From Hormiphora californensis (taxonomy: Eukaryota; Ctenophora; Tentaculata; Cydippida; Pleurobrachiidae), in assembly GCA_020137815.1 (NCBI GenBank), contig CM035357.1, forward strand, positions 5,588,616 to 5,652,615: DNA of 64,000 nucleotides. Reading direction: 5' to 3'. The position numbers were made by a program, and so were the translations under genes. Position 1 is the first letter of the stretch; the number at the start of each line of letters is the position of its first letter. Below, in pieces: positions 1 to 10,000 of the stretch. The notes beneath the pieces were generated by a model, which made no database searches, had not been told where the DNA came from, and was given only the letters and a program-made list of their open reading frames with translations.

Positions 1-242
1 AGCCCAATTAATAACCCAATTAGTAATTATCCGGCCAGTCAATATATATTCTGCTTACTAGTTTACCCAATAAGCACTGGGAGAAAGACCCAATTAGGGA
101 TGGTATGGAATGTGGGATGGTGATTTGGGTGTCCCGATGATTGTGTGAGAACTCTGAGTGTGTGGAACCCAATTAGTGTACAAATACATGGCGTGAGTGT
201 AAAATTGGGAGGATAATGAGGGTGCTAATGAGAGGGGCCGGG

Positions 243-245
<3 letters not shown>

Positions 246-299
<54 letters not shown>

Positions 300-330
300 C
301 TGAGAGAGAGAGAGAGAGAAGGTGAGAAAG
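246..330. repeat. (GA)n microsatellite
   Basis: Nearly uninterrupted GA dinucleotides. It is the first of many GA/CT arrays in the window. Ser-Leu or Arg-Glu open frames over such arrays are translation artefacts. Confidence 0.95.
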
Positions 331-611
331 AGAGATCGCATCGATCGATCGCCAGAAGTATGTCACTGATTAACCCTGCACACACACAGTCGTAACACAT
401 CAAGTACCACCTGCGACTTTCTAAGACATAACTGCAGTAAAAAGTAAGTAACTCAACAGCTAGTTGATGAAGAATTTGACTGGAATACAATAATCTTAGA
501 GGCTCCCAGAAACTTCAGTCCAGCTATGTGATAGACACATACAGACATATATCACCAGCTTCTACAGTTTAACATCGCAACACACACACACACACTCAAT
601 ACAGTTCTTAC

Positions 612-635
612 CTTACTGACAGTACTTTGTTCCAG
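612..635 (-). repeat. Duplicated exon end with 5' splice site
   Basis: On the minus strand this stretch repeats the last about 24 bases of the exon at 772-938 (residues LEQSTVSK versus LEQSTVSE), followed by GTAAGAAC versus GTAAGAAG. The copies are separated by a GA/CT-rich stretch of about 130 bp. The duplicate has no clear acceptor, so it is probably a decoy or alternative donor rather than an exon. Confidence 0.6.
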
Positions 636-654
636 AAAGAGAAAGATAGATAGA

Positions 655-757
655 GTGAGTGAGAGAGAGATAGAGTGAGAGAGAGAGAGAGAGAGGGGGG
701 ATAGAGAGAGAGATAGAGTGAGAGAGAGAGAGATAGGAGAGAAAGGAGAGAGAAAAG
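655..757. repeat. GA-rich microsatellite
   Basis: Interrupted (GA)n with GATA and GTGA variants, lying between the two copies of the duplicated exon end. Confidence 0.9.
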
Positions 758-771
758 TCACTACTTCTTAC

Positions 772-2025
772 CTCACTGACGGTACTCTGTTCCAGACTGT
801 CGTTAACATTAACTTGTTCCAGGATCCGGTTCAGAGTTGTTGTAGTTGAGTTGAGGCGGTGGTGAGAGGATGAGGAGGAGGGAGGCGGGCCGATATTACA
901 AAAACTGGACTCTGATAACAATGATGTATTCTCCTCAACTGAAAATTGAGAGTGTGTTAAATTGGTTAGATCGGTGTTTTGAAGTTTGAACCGATAGTTA
1001 GTAACTGGGTCATTATTACAGACTAGAAAATAGTAAGTTAAGGATATTTTGTGGTTGAAAAACTGGCCAATTTCTTTGTGGATAACACATTTGAAAATGA
1101 TGATATCATCTGTAATAAAAGCCCACTATACAGTATATTTGCATTAGTAGGGGTTGGAGGGAATGGATATATTTCCCCTTGAATGACTCGTGAGAGACAT
1201 TACATAATGCATTATGTCTCAGACGGGTTGACAATTTGCGACAAAATTAAACGAAATGTGTACCGCCGGAGTAAATGGGTAGGAGGATTTGGTAGAAAGG
1301 AATACGGAGACAGAGAGAGATATAGAGAGAAAGATAGAGAGAGATAGAAATAGTTAGAGAGAGAGAGAGAGAGAGAGAAAGAGCTAGAGAAAGAGAGATA
1401 GAGTGTGTGTGTATGGTTGGGTTTATGCGTATTATATGCATACTACATACTGTGTAGTGTAATATTATGTAGCGAGTGTATATTGCGATAAGAACGAAAC
1501 GAGACGAAAATGGTTTGATGAGAGAGAAAGAGAGAGGGAGGGAGAGAGAGATATATTAGAAATTCTAATTTAGAATATTTAAGTAAGTGTTGAGAGGGAG
1601 AGAGATGTTGTTGTGTAAGAATAATATGGACCGATATAATACGGAAAGTATCAGAAAGCTTTTATTGAGAAAAATAAAGGGGGAACCGATATACAGGATT
1701 GAGGGAAAACAACTTAACTAATAGCTCTTATAGAACAGGAATCATTTCAAAGGTAAAATTAGAAATAGAATAGCTACTTAGGGGGAGTACTTATTTAGCT
1801 GTAAATTCTTAGGAGGAGAAAGGGGATAGTTTAGCTAAAAGATATGATTTTGGTATGAGTTTTATGGGTCACCAAAGCATCGTTTGTTTATTAATTAAGC
1901 AGTAAAAGCTGTTATAATCTCTCTCGCTCTCTGTCTCTCCTTCTCTCTCTTTGTCGCTCTCGTATTCTTTCTCATGTACAAAATATATTTGTGCACTACA
2001 CATAATATATGCATGCGAGAGAATG

Positions 2026-2060
<35 letters not shown>

Positions 2061-3016
2061 ATGTGTGTGTAAATACACATTGAACTCACTAACAACAGCC
2101 ACTTCTCCATTAGCTGTACTAAACAGGAACAATTTTCAATATAGGGGGGGGTCCAGCCCTAAAAAAAGCTAAGCTAACGGCCAAAATCAGGGTACCTTTA
2201 GCTTTTTTTAGCTTTTTTAGCTTTTTTTAGCTTTTTTTAGCCTTTTTTAGCTTTTTTTAGCTTTTTTTTAGCTTTATTTAGCTTTATTTAGCTTTTTTAA
2301 GGCTAAAAAAAGCTAAAAAAAGCTAAAAAAAGCTAAAATTGAGTTTTTAGTGGATTCATATAGGTTCGAATCCCGCTGACGCCAAATTTTTTAAACTTTT
2401 ATTATAACGTTTTATAACGTTTTTTGAACTTTTTTAAAACTATTTTTATCAAATTTGAATAAAATTTTTATCGAAAAAATGTCTCCAGAAAATGGCAGTA
2501 GGGGTGGATACAGAAATTGCTATGTATGGACATAAACGGTAGATTATGGTAAAAAATGTGCAGGAAATGAACAAATGCAGTCAATAGACGTCCGGAAGGA
2601 TGAAAATTTAATGGAAAAGTGTCAAGATGAATGCTGAAAAAACATAAAAAGTAGGGCTAAAAAAAGCTAAAAAAAGCTAAAAAAAGCTAAAAAAAGCTAA
2701 AATAAAAAACGCTATCGACCAAAATCAGGGTACCTTTAGCTTTTTTTAGGGCTGGACCCCCCCCAATATAACCAAAACTACCAAACCAAACCAAACCTAC
2801 CAAACCAAACCAAACCAAACCAAACCAAACCAAACCAAACCAAACCAAACCAAACCAATTCCAATTCTAACCCAAACCAAACCAATTCAAACCAAACTTA
2901 CCATAGCTGGTGATTAGTTGACGTTTGTCCCTGTAGTGATGATTAACTGTAGCGGCGGCGGGAGGAGTTTCATTTTCTTTGTCATCTGTGTTTACATCAT
3001 TAACTTGCTGTTCCAT
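772..3016 (-). CDS. Unidentified two-or-more-exon gene, 5' coding part
   Basis: I do not recognise this gene. Exon 1 (2902-3016) starts with ATG, gives 38 residues beginning MEQQVNDVNTDDKENE, and ends in G followed by a strong donor GTAAGT. Exon 2 (772-938) follows TTTTCAG, supplies two bases that complete the split codon (Val), adds 55 Ser/Thr-rich residues including SSSSSHHRLNSTTTTLNRIL, and ends at a GTAAGA donor in phase 0. The phase match across the roughly 2-kb intron supports the join. That intron holds a MITE and several microsatellites. The product looks polar and disordered, with no membrane segment. Later exons would lie below 772 or off the window. Other exons between these two cannot be excluded. 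Confidence 0.5.
1309..1405. repeat. GA-rich microsatellite
   Basis: (GA)n with GATA interruptions and a short GT run at its right edge. It lies in the intron of the 772-3016 gene. Confidence 0.9.
2019..2072. repeat. (GT)n microsatellite
   Basis: TG dinucleotides with a few interruptions, upstream of the inverted-repeat element at 2144. Confidence 0.9.
2144..2764. mobile_element. MITE-like element with long inverted termini
   Basis: The termini are inverted copies: GGGGGGTCCAGCCC plus TAAAAAAAGCTA on the left and its complement on the right. AATATA lies directly outside both ends (2138-2143 and 2765-2770), which looks like a target-site duplication. The flanks are arrays of TTTTTTTAGC and its complement AAAAAAGCTA. 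The middle is AT-rich and holds GGTTCGAATCCC (2364-2375), a good match to a pol III B box, but no A box is visible at the usual distance. No coding capacity is visible. It is probably a non-autonomous DNA element; the superfamily cannot be assigned from this alone. Confidence 0.75.
2773..2886. repeat. (CCAAA)n pentanucleotide array
   Basis: About 20 imperfect copies of CCAAA directly beside the MITE-like element and just downstream (in gene sense) of the exon-1 donor at 2901. Confidence 0.9.
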
Positions 3017-3522
3017 TCTAAGATAATTGACATGTTGAAAATGTTAAAATGTTTTAATCATGTTTAACACAGATATTGGGAGAAGGGGATTCGGTTGTTG
3101 AGACTCGGGGAGGGGGCAGGGGGTGACATGGTTAACACTGATATTGGGAGAAAGGGATCATTTTAAGGGGGCTGGGAAGGAAGATTTTGCAGAGATGGTA
3201 TATTGGGGACATAAAAAGACACATTAGACACACATTTTTGATGAATAACTAACTTTTTTACTGGATTAATGAATGAAATAATTACTATAGTATTATGTGT
3301 GTGTCAACAGCTCAAGGCACGAGTGAAAACAATAAAATGCCCACCGTTGATCGGTTAAACGTCTCTCTATTAAATCTTTCATGGTGTTGATGATAATGGT
3401 GATGATGGTGAACAGTGAACACTCTCCTCTCCCTCCCCCAATATCCCAACCCCAATATATATCGTCCGTTTTTCTCAGAACTGTCCATAGTCCCTGATTA
3501 TATCGGTGTCCACACCTCCTTT

Positions 3523-4287
3523 TCAGCTATGTATGTTGATGTGGTAGAGAAGTTGTTCCCGGTCAGAGAAGGCCTTGCCGCATCCACGCCAGGTACACTT
3601 GTAGGGTGTTTCCAGTTGTTGAACGGGTTTACCGGTGTGCAGCTTGGCATGCTTGGTCAGATGGGCACGCTGGTTGAACGCTTTTCCACAGCCCTCCCAG
3701 GTACACTTGAACGCTTTCTCTCCGGTGTGGATTACATAGTGACGTTTCACAGCGCTGACACTGTTGAACTCTTTGTGGCAGACATCGCACACTGCATCTT
3801 CCCTAGGACGCTTCTTTGGGCCCTTTTTCGATGGAGGCTTGGTGCCTGAGGGGCCTCCACTGCAGGATTTCCGAGTAGGGGAAGGGATCGGCGAGGGAGA
3901 GCGACCACGATAATGCCGCATGGTGTGACGAGTAACCGTCAGCTCGTCGCTCGAGTTCAGGGTCTCCCCGCAGTTAGGCCAACGACATCGATACCTCTGT
4001 CCCTGGTTCTCACGGGTATGCTCCCGCATGTGCTCACGAAGCTCAGGAACACTCGAGTACGCCAAGATACAGGGATAATAAGGGCACCCAATCTGGTGGT
4101 TACCCTGCCAATCCACCGAGATAATCCCCGGAGTTGCATGTTCGGGCCTCTTTTTACTGCTCCCACTCGCCTTCCCGGAATGGTTGTTAGAGTGGTGCTG
4201 GACTTGTTGGACTTGTTTGAAGTTTGGCGGCAGGTCTGCCCCCGTACAGTAACTATCCTCGTCACAGCTACTCTTAGAGGTCGACAT
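3523..4287 (-). CDS. C2H2 zinc-finger protein, tandem copy 1
   Basis: Uninterrupted frame of 254 residues from ATG at 4287. Five C2H2 fingers are visible: residues 68-90 (C-x4-C-x12-H-x3-H), 101-125 (C-x4-C-x14-H-x3-H), 167-187 (C-x2-C), 195-216 and 231-253 (both C-x4-C). The C-x4-C spacing and the CTWEGCGKAF and TGEK linker style resemble GLI/ZIC-type fingers, so nuclear sequence-specific DNA binding is the family expectation. Between fingers 2 and 3 there is an SPSPIPSP stretch followed by a basic KKGPKKRPRE patch that may be a nuclear localisation signal. It is about 80% similar to the gene at 4927-5886, including an almost identical C-terminal finger and 3' end, so the pair is a recent tandem duplication. 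No intron is visible. The orthologue is not recognised. Confidence 0.85.
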   Translation of the reverse strand: MSTSKSSCDEDSYCTGADLPPNFKQVQQVQHHSNNHSGKASGSSKKRPEHATPGIISVDWQGNHQIGCPYYPCILAYSSVPELREHMREHTRENQGQRYRCRWPNCGETLNSSDELTVTRHTMRHYRGRSPSPIPSPTRKSCSGGPSGTKPPSKKGPKKRPREDAVCDVCHKEFNSVSAVKRHYVIHTGEKAFKCTWEGCGKAFNQRAHLTKHAKLHTGKPVQQLETPYKCTWRGCGKAFSDREQLLYHINIHS

Positions 4288-4926
4288 GGCTTGCCAATAA
4301 GCGTGAGAGAAAATGGTGATGGTGAATTAATGAAAAACAGCAGCTAAGCAGCGAGATATATTATAATGTTGGTCAGCAGGAGAGCGGGGAAAGGTGGGAG
4401 TTGTTCCAGGTGCACAGATATCGGAGCACTCCTTTTACATACTACGGACTTGCGTCCTACAGGGATGGAAAGATGGGTTAGTGTTTGGGAAGTGGCGCTG
4501 AACAAAGATCAAAACGCAATAATTCGGAGTTTGGGAAGTGGGGTTTTGAGAGTTGGAAAACAAAGATCAAGACTCAATAATTCGGATAAATCAATGAAAT
4601 AATTACTATATGTAGTCAGCAGCTTTAAGGTAGCATAAGTGATAACATTAAAATATCTGCACGGCCGCCAGCTGTACGCTGCGTCTATAATAACTCTCTC
4701 TCTCGCAGGTAAACACGGTGATGTACATTACACAGAACCCAACCCAAGTCCTGATAAAACCCTGTCAAGCGTTGCCAGACCCCGTTTTGATTCTCATATC
4801 AGATCGAGTCGGCGCCGCCAGACGGAATAACCCCCAAACCCCCTGAACTGTTTATATCTTCTTCTCCCTTCATCGTCCCTCGCTCCTGAACAGCTCCCCT
4901 CACTTGGTTAATGTTAGGCCTCCTTT

Positions 4927-5886
4927 TCAGCTATGTATGTTGATGTGGTAGAGAAGTTGTTCCCGGTCAGAGAAGGCCTTGCCGCATCCACGCCAGGTGC
5001 ACTTGTAGGGCCTCTCCAACTGCATTGACTGCTGCTGGTTTTTTGGTCGGTTCCCCGCAGAGTTAAGGGTCTGTTCGCACCCCTCCCAGGAGCAAGACTT
5101 CTCTCCAGTGTGGGTCTTGGCATGCTTGGTCAGATGGGCACGCTGGTTGAAGGCCTTTCCACAGCCCTCCCAGGTGCATTTGTACGCTTTCTCTCCGGTG
5201 TGTATAACATAATGACGTTTCACAGCGCTGACACTGTTGAACTCTTTGTGGCAGATATCACAGTTTGCTCCCTCGCGAGGCCTCTTCTTCGGGCCCTTCT
5301 TTGTTCCACTACGTGAGTTGGTTGTGGACGGACCACCGCTGCAAGACTGACGGGTAGGGGAGGGCATGGGTGAGGGAGAACGGCCACGATAATGCCGCAT
5401 GGTGTGACGAGTAACCGTCAGCTCATCACTTGAGGTCAGGGTCTCCCCGCAGTTGGGCCAACGACATCGATACCTCTGTCCTTGGTTCTCACGAGTATGC
5501 TCCCGCATGTGCTCGCGTAGCTCAGGGACACTCGAGTACGCCAAGATACAAGGATAATATGGGCACCCAATCTGGTGGTTACCCTGCCAATCCACCGAGA
5601 TAATTCCTGGAGTTTGGACCTCGGGACGACTGGACCGTTTGGAGCTTCCCGCCTTTCCCTTTTCAATGCCATCTGGGAGATCTGCACCAGTGCAGTAGTC
5701 TTCCTCACAGCTAGATTTGGCCTCTGACATCACAAGACTGAGGTCATTGTTTGGTATGAGATTTCTGATGGCTCGTTTCAGAATTGAGTACTCGGACGAC
5801 TTCTTATTCACTCCCAGGCGATGGACCTCCTTTAGGAGGCGCCCATACAGCCGTACCGTCGAAGCGGTATCAGTGACAGATGACAT
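4927..5886 (-). CDS. C2H2 zinc-finger protein, tandem copy 2, with LYR/FMC1-like N-terminus
   Basis: Open frame of 319 residues. From Met53 (MSEAKSSCEEDYCTGADLP) it aligns with copy 1 and has the same five fingers (residues 108-130, 141-165, 209-230, 238-259, 298-318). A degenerate sixth finger at 266-288 keeps CSWEGC but lacks the zinc-binding histidines. Residues 1-48 are absent from copy 1. They read RLYGRLLKEVHRL followed by SSEYSILKRAIRNLI, which resembles the start of LYR-motif mitochondrial proteins, closest in my judgement to the ATP-synthase assembly factor FMC1. The rest of FMC1 is missing. Translation may start at Met53 instead, with the upstream frame a leftover of a displaced gene. 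The finger part is secure; the meaning of the N-terminus is inference. Confidence 0.8.
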   Translation of the reverse strand: MSSVTDTASTVRLYGRLLKEVHRLGVNKKSSEYSILKRAIRNLIPNNDLSLVMSEAKSSCEEDYCTGADLPDGIEKGKAGSSKRSSRPEVQTPGIISVDWQGNHQIGCPYYPCILAYSSVPELREHMREHTRENQGQRYRCRWPNCGETLTSSDELTVTRHTMRHYRGRSPSPMPSPTRQSCSGGPSTTNSRSGTKKGPKKRPREGANCDICHKEFNSVSAVKRHYVIHTGEKAYKCTWEGCGKAFNQRAHLTKHAKTHTGEKSCSWEGCEQTLNSAGNRPKNQQQSMQLERPYKCTWRGCGKAFSDREQLLYHINIHS

Positions 5887-7017
5887 GGCTAACAGCTTGG
5901 AAGGAATTCTGCCAGAAAGTCGGGGTCGTTAGGATTGAAATTATGAAATCGCAATTATCATGAAAACATCACACATTTCATCAACCGGTACAGTATGACC
6001 GTAATTGGTCATAGTTAATTGTAAAAGAGCTTAAAAACAGCATAAAAGCACGCAACTGGCAAACAAAGCCTTTGTTACTGTCGGATTTTTTGAAACTGTC
6101 ACCCCCCTGAAATAACAAATTTGTCATATCTCCGGTTCCTGATAAGATAGAGACTTGAAATTTGGAGGTTCGGAAGAACTTAGCAAGATCTTTATAACCT
6201 CCAAATTTCAAGTCTCTATCTCATCAGGAACCGGACTTATGGTCATTTAAAGAAATTTGAAAACTCAGGGGGGTGACAGTTTCAAAAAATCCGACTTTAC
6301 AAAGGGACGAAAATAATCTGACTCCGTCGAAAAAAGTTGTTGCGCCAAGTTACGAAAATTCAAACAAATAAATTTTATTGTGACGCGCGCACGAACTTTG
6401 AAAATACTGCGCGGAATATTTTTGCGCGTACTATCACGTGACCATGATTTGGCATCACAGATAAATTGTTCTGATTTGAAGACGCTGAGCTCTGCCACTT
6501 GACACACAAAAATTCCGCCACAAACAAAGAAAAACAGATTTGTTACTGCAATTGTTAAATTGGAATTTAATCACAGTCCACACTCACGTCGTGTGACGGT
6601 GATTCGGCGGATTCACCCTGATAACTTGAAAGGTGGTGAGCTGATTGCTGAATGAGGGTCTATGTCAGCACACCACCCTATAAGTTAGAACGCTGGATTT
6701 ATTTAAAAAATCAGACAATCGGATTTAACTCCTGCTACAAGAGCGGGTACAAAAGTTTGAAAACACAAAACTGTTTAAAGCTTTTCACCTCTTTCCCTGG
6801 CATACAGCTTGAAACTGTGTTGTTATAAATTAATTATCAGTTGCAATCAATTTTGTTTGAAAATAATTTAACTTCGTTGACGCAGAGATTGTTAAAAATA
6901 CTGAAGACGCTCTGAATAAAGCCAAAATAGTTTTTGATCTGACAAAAAAGTGGGAAACAATTTATCTATCGATTTAGCCTACAAGATTTTCGGAATGTCT
7001 GATAAATTGGAAACGAT
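5887..7017. other. Intergenic stretch with one foldback MITE
   Basis: Between the zinc-finger pair and the 3' end of the bromodomain gene I see the MITE at 6069-6305, a GC-rich patch with several GCGCGC motifs at 6380-6420, and otherwise AT-rich sequence with no convincing exon. Confidence 0.6.
6069..6305. mobile_element. Foldback MITE, family A
   Basis: The two halves are long inverted repeats around a short centre at about 6165-6190. The termini read GTCGGATTTTTTGAAACTGT and, inverted, ACAGTTTCAAAAAATCCGAC. The inner arms share CCGGTTCCTGAT-AGATAGAGACTTG. The same termini occur at 52118-52278, and an inner arm recurs at 24310-24383, so this is a dispersed family. No ORF is visible. Confidence 0.8.
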
Positions 7018-10000
7018 TTAACCGATCTTGCCACCGTTTTTGAGGGATATTTTCAAAACAATGGGTGGTTTTTCCTCACATTCCTCTATCATATTCACCT
7101 CCTCATCCTCCTCATCCTCCTCGCTTAAAACCACAGCTGTCTCCTGAGAGGAACCACTCCCAATTCCGATATTATTCAAAAGTACAGCCTTCTCTTGGGA
7201 AGCAGGGTTCCTCCCGTACTCCATCTCAACTCCATCAGTACTGCACTTTATACTCCGTCCTAGAGTCATATTGGTAGTCCTGGAGGATCTAGGTAACTCA
7301 ATAGATGGTTTGTATTCGTCCCCACTTGAGTGATCCGAGTCTAAATCACTGCCCTTTCTCGTGAATTTGGATTTCCTGGTTGTTTTTGGTTTCGGTGGGG
7401 GCGGTGGTGGTTCTTGTTTCGGGAGATGGCGTGGTATGGGCGAGGGTGGGGCCTGTGGGGGCTCCAGGTCCGAGTCAGTCATTAGGGAGGCAACCCTCTT
7501 GTAAACCTGGTGGAGAATTATAGAGTGGGTTAGAGTAGCAGGGAGACTGAAATGACTAGTCATACTGTAATGTCGCCCACAGAGAAGGAAGTCTTTTGCG
7601 AGAGATAAGATGATAAAGTAATAACGCATAAGATGATAAAGTAGCAAGAATTACAAGAATTACAAGAATTACAAATTAGCAACGCATGGGTAAGTACATG
7701 GGTAACTACTATCCAGAAATACCAAGCTAGGGATAATCAGACCACTATGGAACTAGATAGATTTCCCAACTACGTACCGTATTGTGTACCAGTTTGTAGT
7801 GCTCTGCATGGGGAACCAGTCCCTGATGTAGGATAAATAACTGTTTCACCAGTTGATGGTGGGGGCTTGTGAAATTCTTCGCATCTTGGTAGGTCTTAAT
7901 GAATTTGACATCACTCTTATCATCAACCTGCAGTGGATTCAGTTAAAGGCCGATTGATGAAATTATAGCGCCAAAATAAATTGGTCCATCGAACGAGGGG
8001 GGGGGGGGGGGGGGGGGGCAACAAACGAATGGATTGTAAACTGAAATCCTGCTCATTTCTATCTCGTGATTGCCTACCTCTGGTGTTTGGAGGACCTTCG
8101 CTATCTCCCCCTTTCTCATCTCTTCTGCAACGGATTTTAGTTCATCAAGTGTCCGTGCCACACAACGTATTTCATCGCTCCCATTTAGTTCAGCGTACAC
8201 TCTGACCTGATTATAGGAACATTGCCCAATGTTGAAAGTAAATGTGACTGTCGATTTATTATTCGGTAATGAAAATGAGAATTAAATGTAGCTCAAGTTT
8301 TGTATAGATCTTACGGCTTACCTCCTCTGGCCACAGCGGAAAGTAAAAGAAGGTGTTTTGAGCGAGGTCAAGACCAAGATAGGCTGGTCTAAGACTCGTG
8401 GGGTCGTACTCCAGGAAACTTTGTTGAAGACGCGAGACACTAGTCTGAAACAAAAATATACGTGTACGTGGGAGGTGTGGCATGTACGTGATTAATTGGA
8501 TATTCTGTCATGTCCTAGAGTTGTCTGGCTAGACTGTGTTTACAAATTTGTAAAGGGAGGGTTAGAACATAAAATTCTAGAGGGTGGCTGGTTATGTTCT
8601 GCCAGGGGTTGAGAGATGCAACTTACCACTTTGGAGGTACACAGACAGTGAACAAGAGCCAGTCTCTCCCCAATACTGAGATGGTGGAAGTAACCCCCGT
8701 TACACAAATCCTTTACAACACTACCATCTCCAGAATTAGGTTTAATAGTGTCAGTGTTGCTCTTGGTTTTGATAGTAGTGTCAGTGTTGTTCTCTGTTTT
8801 AATGGTAGTGCCAGTGGTTTCACTCCCAGTGTTGTTAGCGAGTGTGTTAGTCCCCTCTTTATTTGAGATTATCTCGGCAGGTTTTTCAACACCGAACAGC
8901 TCATAAAACTCATTTGTAACACCTGAAAGTAGAATAACAAATTAATACCACCATTTTTTGTAACATGTAAGTCTTCTTCAACTCTACAAATCTTCTTTAA
9001 ATCTGGGAAACCTACAACTTTTTTCCCACTCACCCCATTTATTTTGAGTGGTGCGAAGTCCCAACTTGGAGGTCCTTTCGTACCAGAATCCAACACGGGT
9101 TCTGAGCATTGCATTCCATTCTTCGTAGGATGCTACTGATTGGTCTTTAGAACGATTAGCTATTCTGAAAGAGGTTGTTTGACATAATTCAAGTATATGG
9201 AAAAGTTGGTAACGAAATAGTAGGTCTTTACTCTTTGGTCTAGTCCCTACCAGTGCAAATTTACTCAATTTATCAAGTTATATCCCTCACTTACTCTTTA
9301 ATTTTCTTCTCTGGTGCACAGATGGCCGTCATTAGCTTGGCAAGGTATTCACTATGTTGGGGGTATAGGATGGCTAACTCCAGCTCCGAAACTGTAAAGG
9401 CAATGTTGAAGACCTCTTGACAGACACACACCATGAGGGACGATGATATCAGCTAAGTGGGAGGGGAGTTGTTAGATGGAAAACACATTTGACATTCGAG
9501 AAGTAATATCAATGTACAACTATGAAAACAATAGGTACAGTACAGGAACCGACCGAATCAGGAAATACTGGTCCCTGATTGGCTGATAACCAGTCACGTG
9601 ACCTAAATAACGAGTTCTGATTGGTTGTTTACTTGTTTCAGTCGGTTCCTGGTACAGCATGGAGTACTAACATACCTCCCAAGATTCGCATATCCTTTGA
9701 AAGACTTTGCTTTGAGAAAGCTGCAAGTGAAGCCTCTCAGCCCGTTCTACAGTAGCTCGTTCCTTCCTTCTCTTATCTTCCTCCTTCTCCATTTCTACCT
9801 CTTTACCTCGGTACAACTGATAAAGGGATTTTAAAAACAAGTTAGAAGAGCTTCATAGACCCCCGACATGTACATATTGGAAATATTTCAAAATTGGATT
9901 TTCTAATTTTGTCTATTACCTCTCGCTCCTCGAGTGCGAGCATTATGGGTGATTTGCTGCCTGCTCCAAACAGACGTGGTACTCTTGATCTCCTTCCACC

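Noticed and set aside
2340-2390. tRNA gene, because of GGTTCGAATCCC followed by GACGCCA
   Set aside because: The flanking bases do not form a T-stem, and no D-arm, anticodon arm or A box is present upstream.
3415-4347. Plus-strand frames of 144 codons over the zinc-finger gene
   Set aside because: They are shadows of the minus-strand zinc-finger gene; no domain is present in the plus-strand translation.
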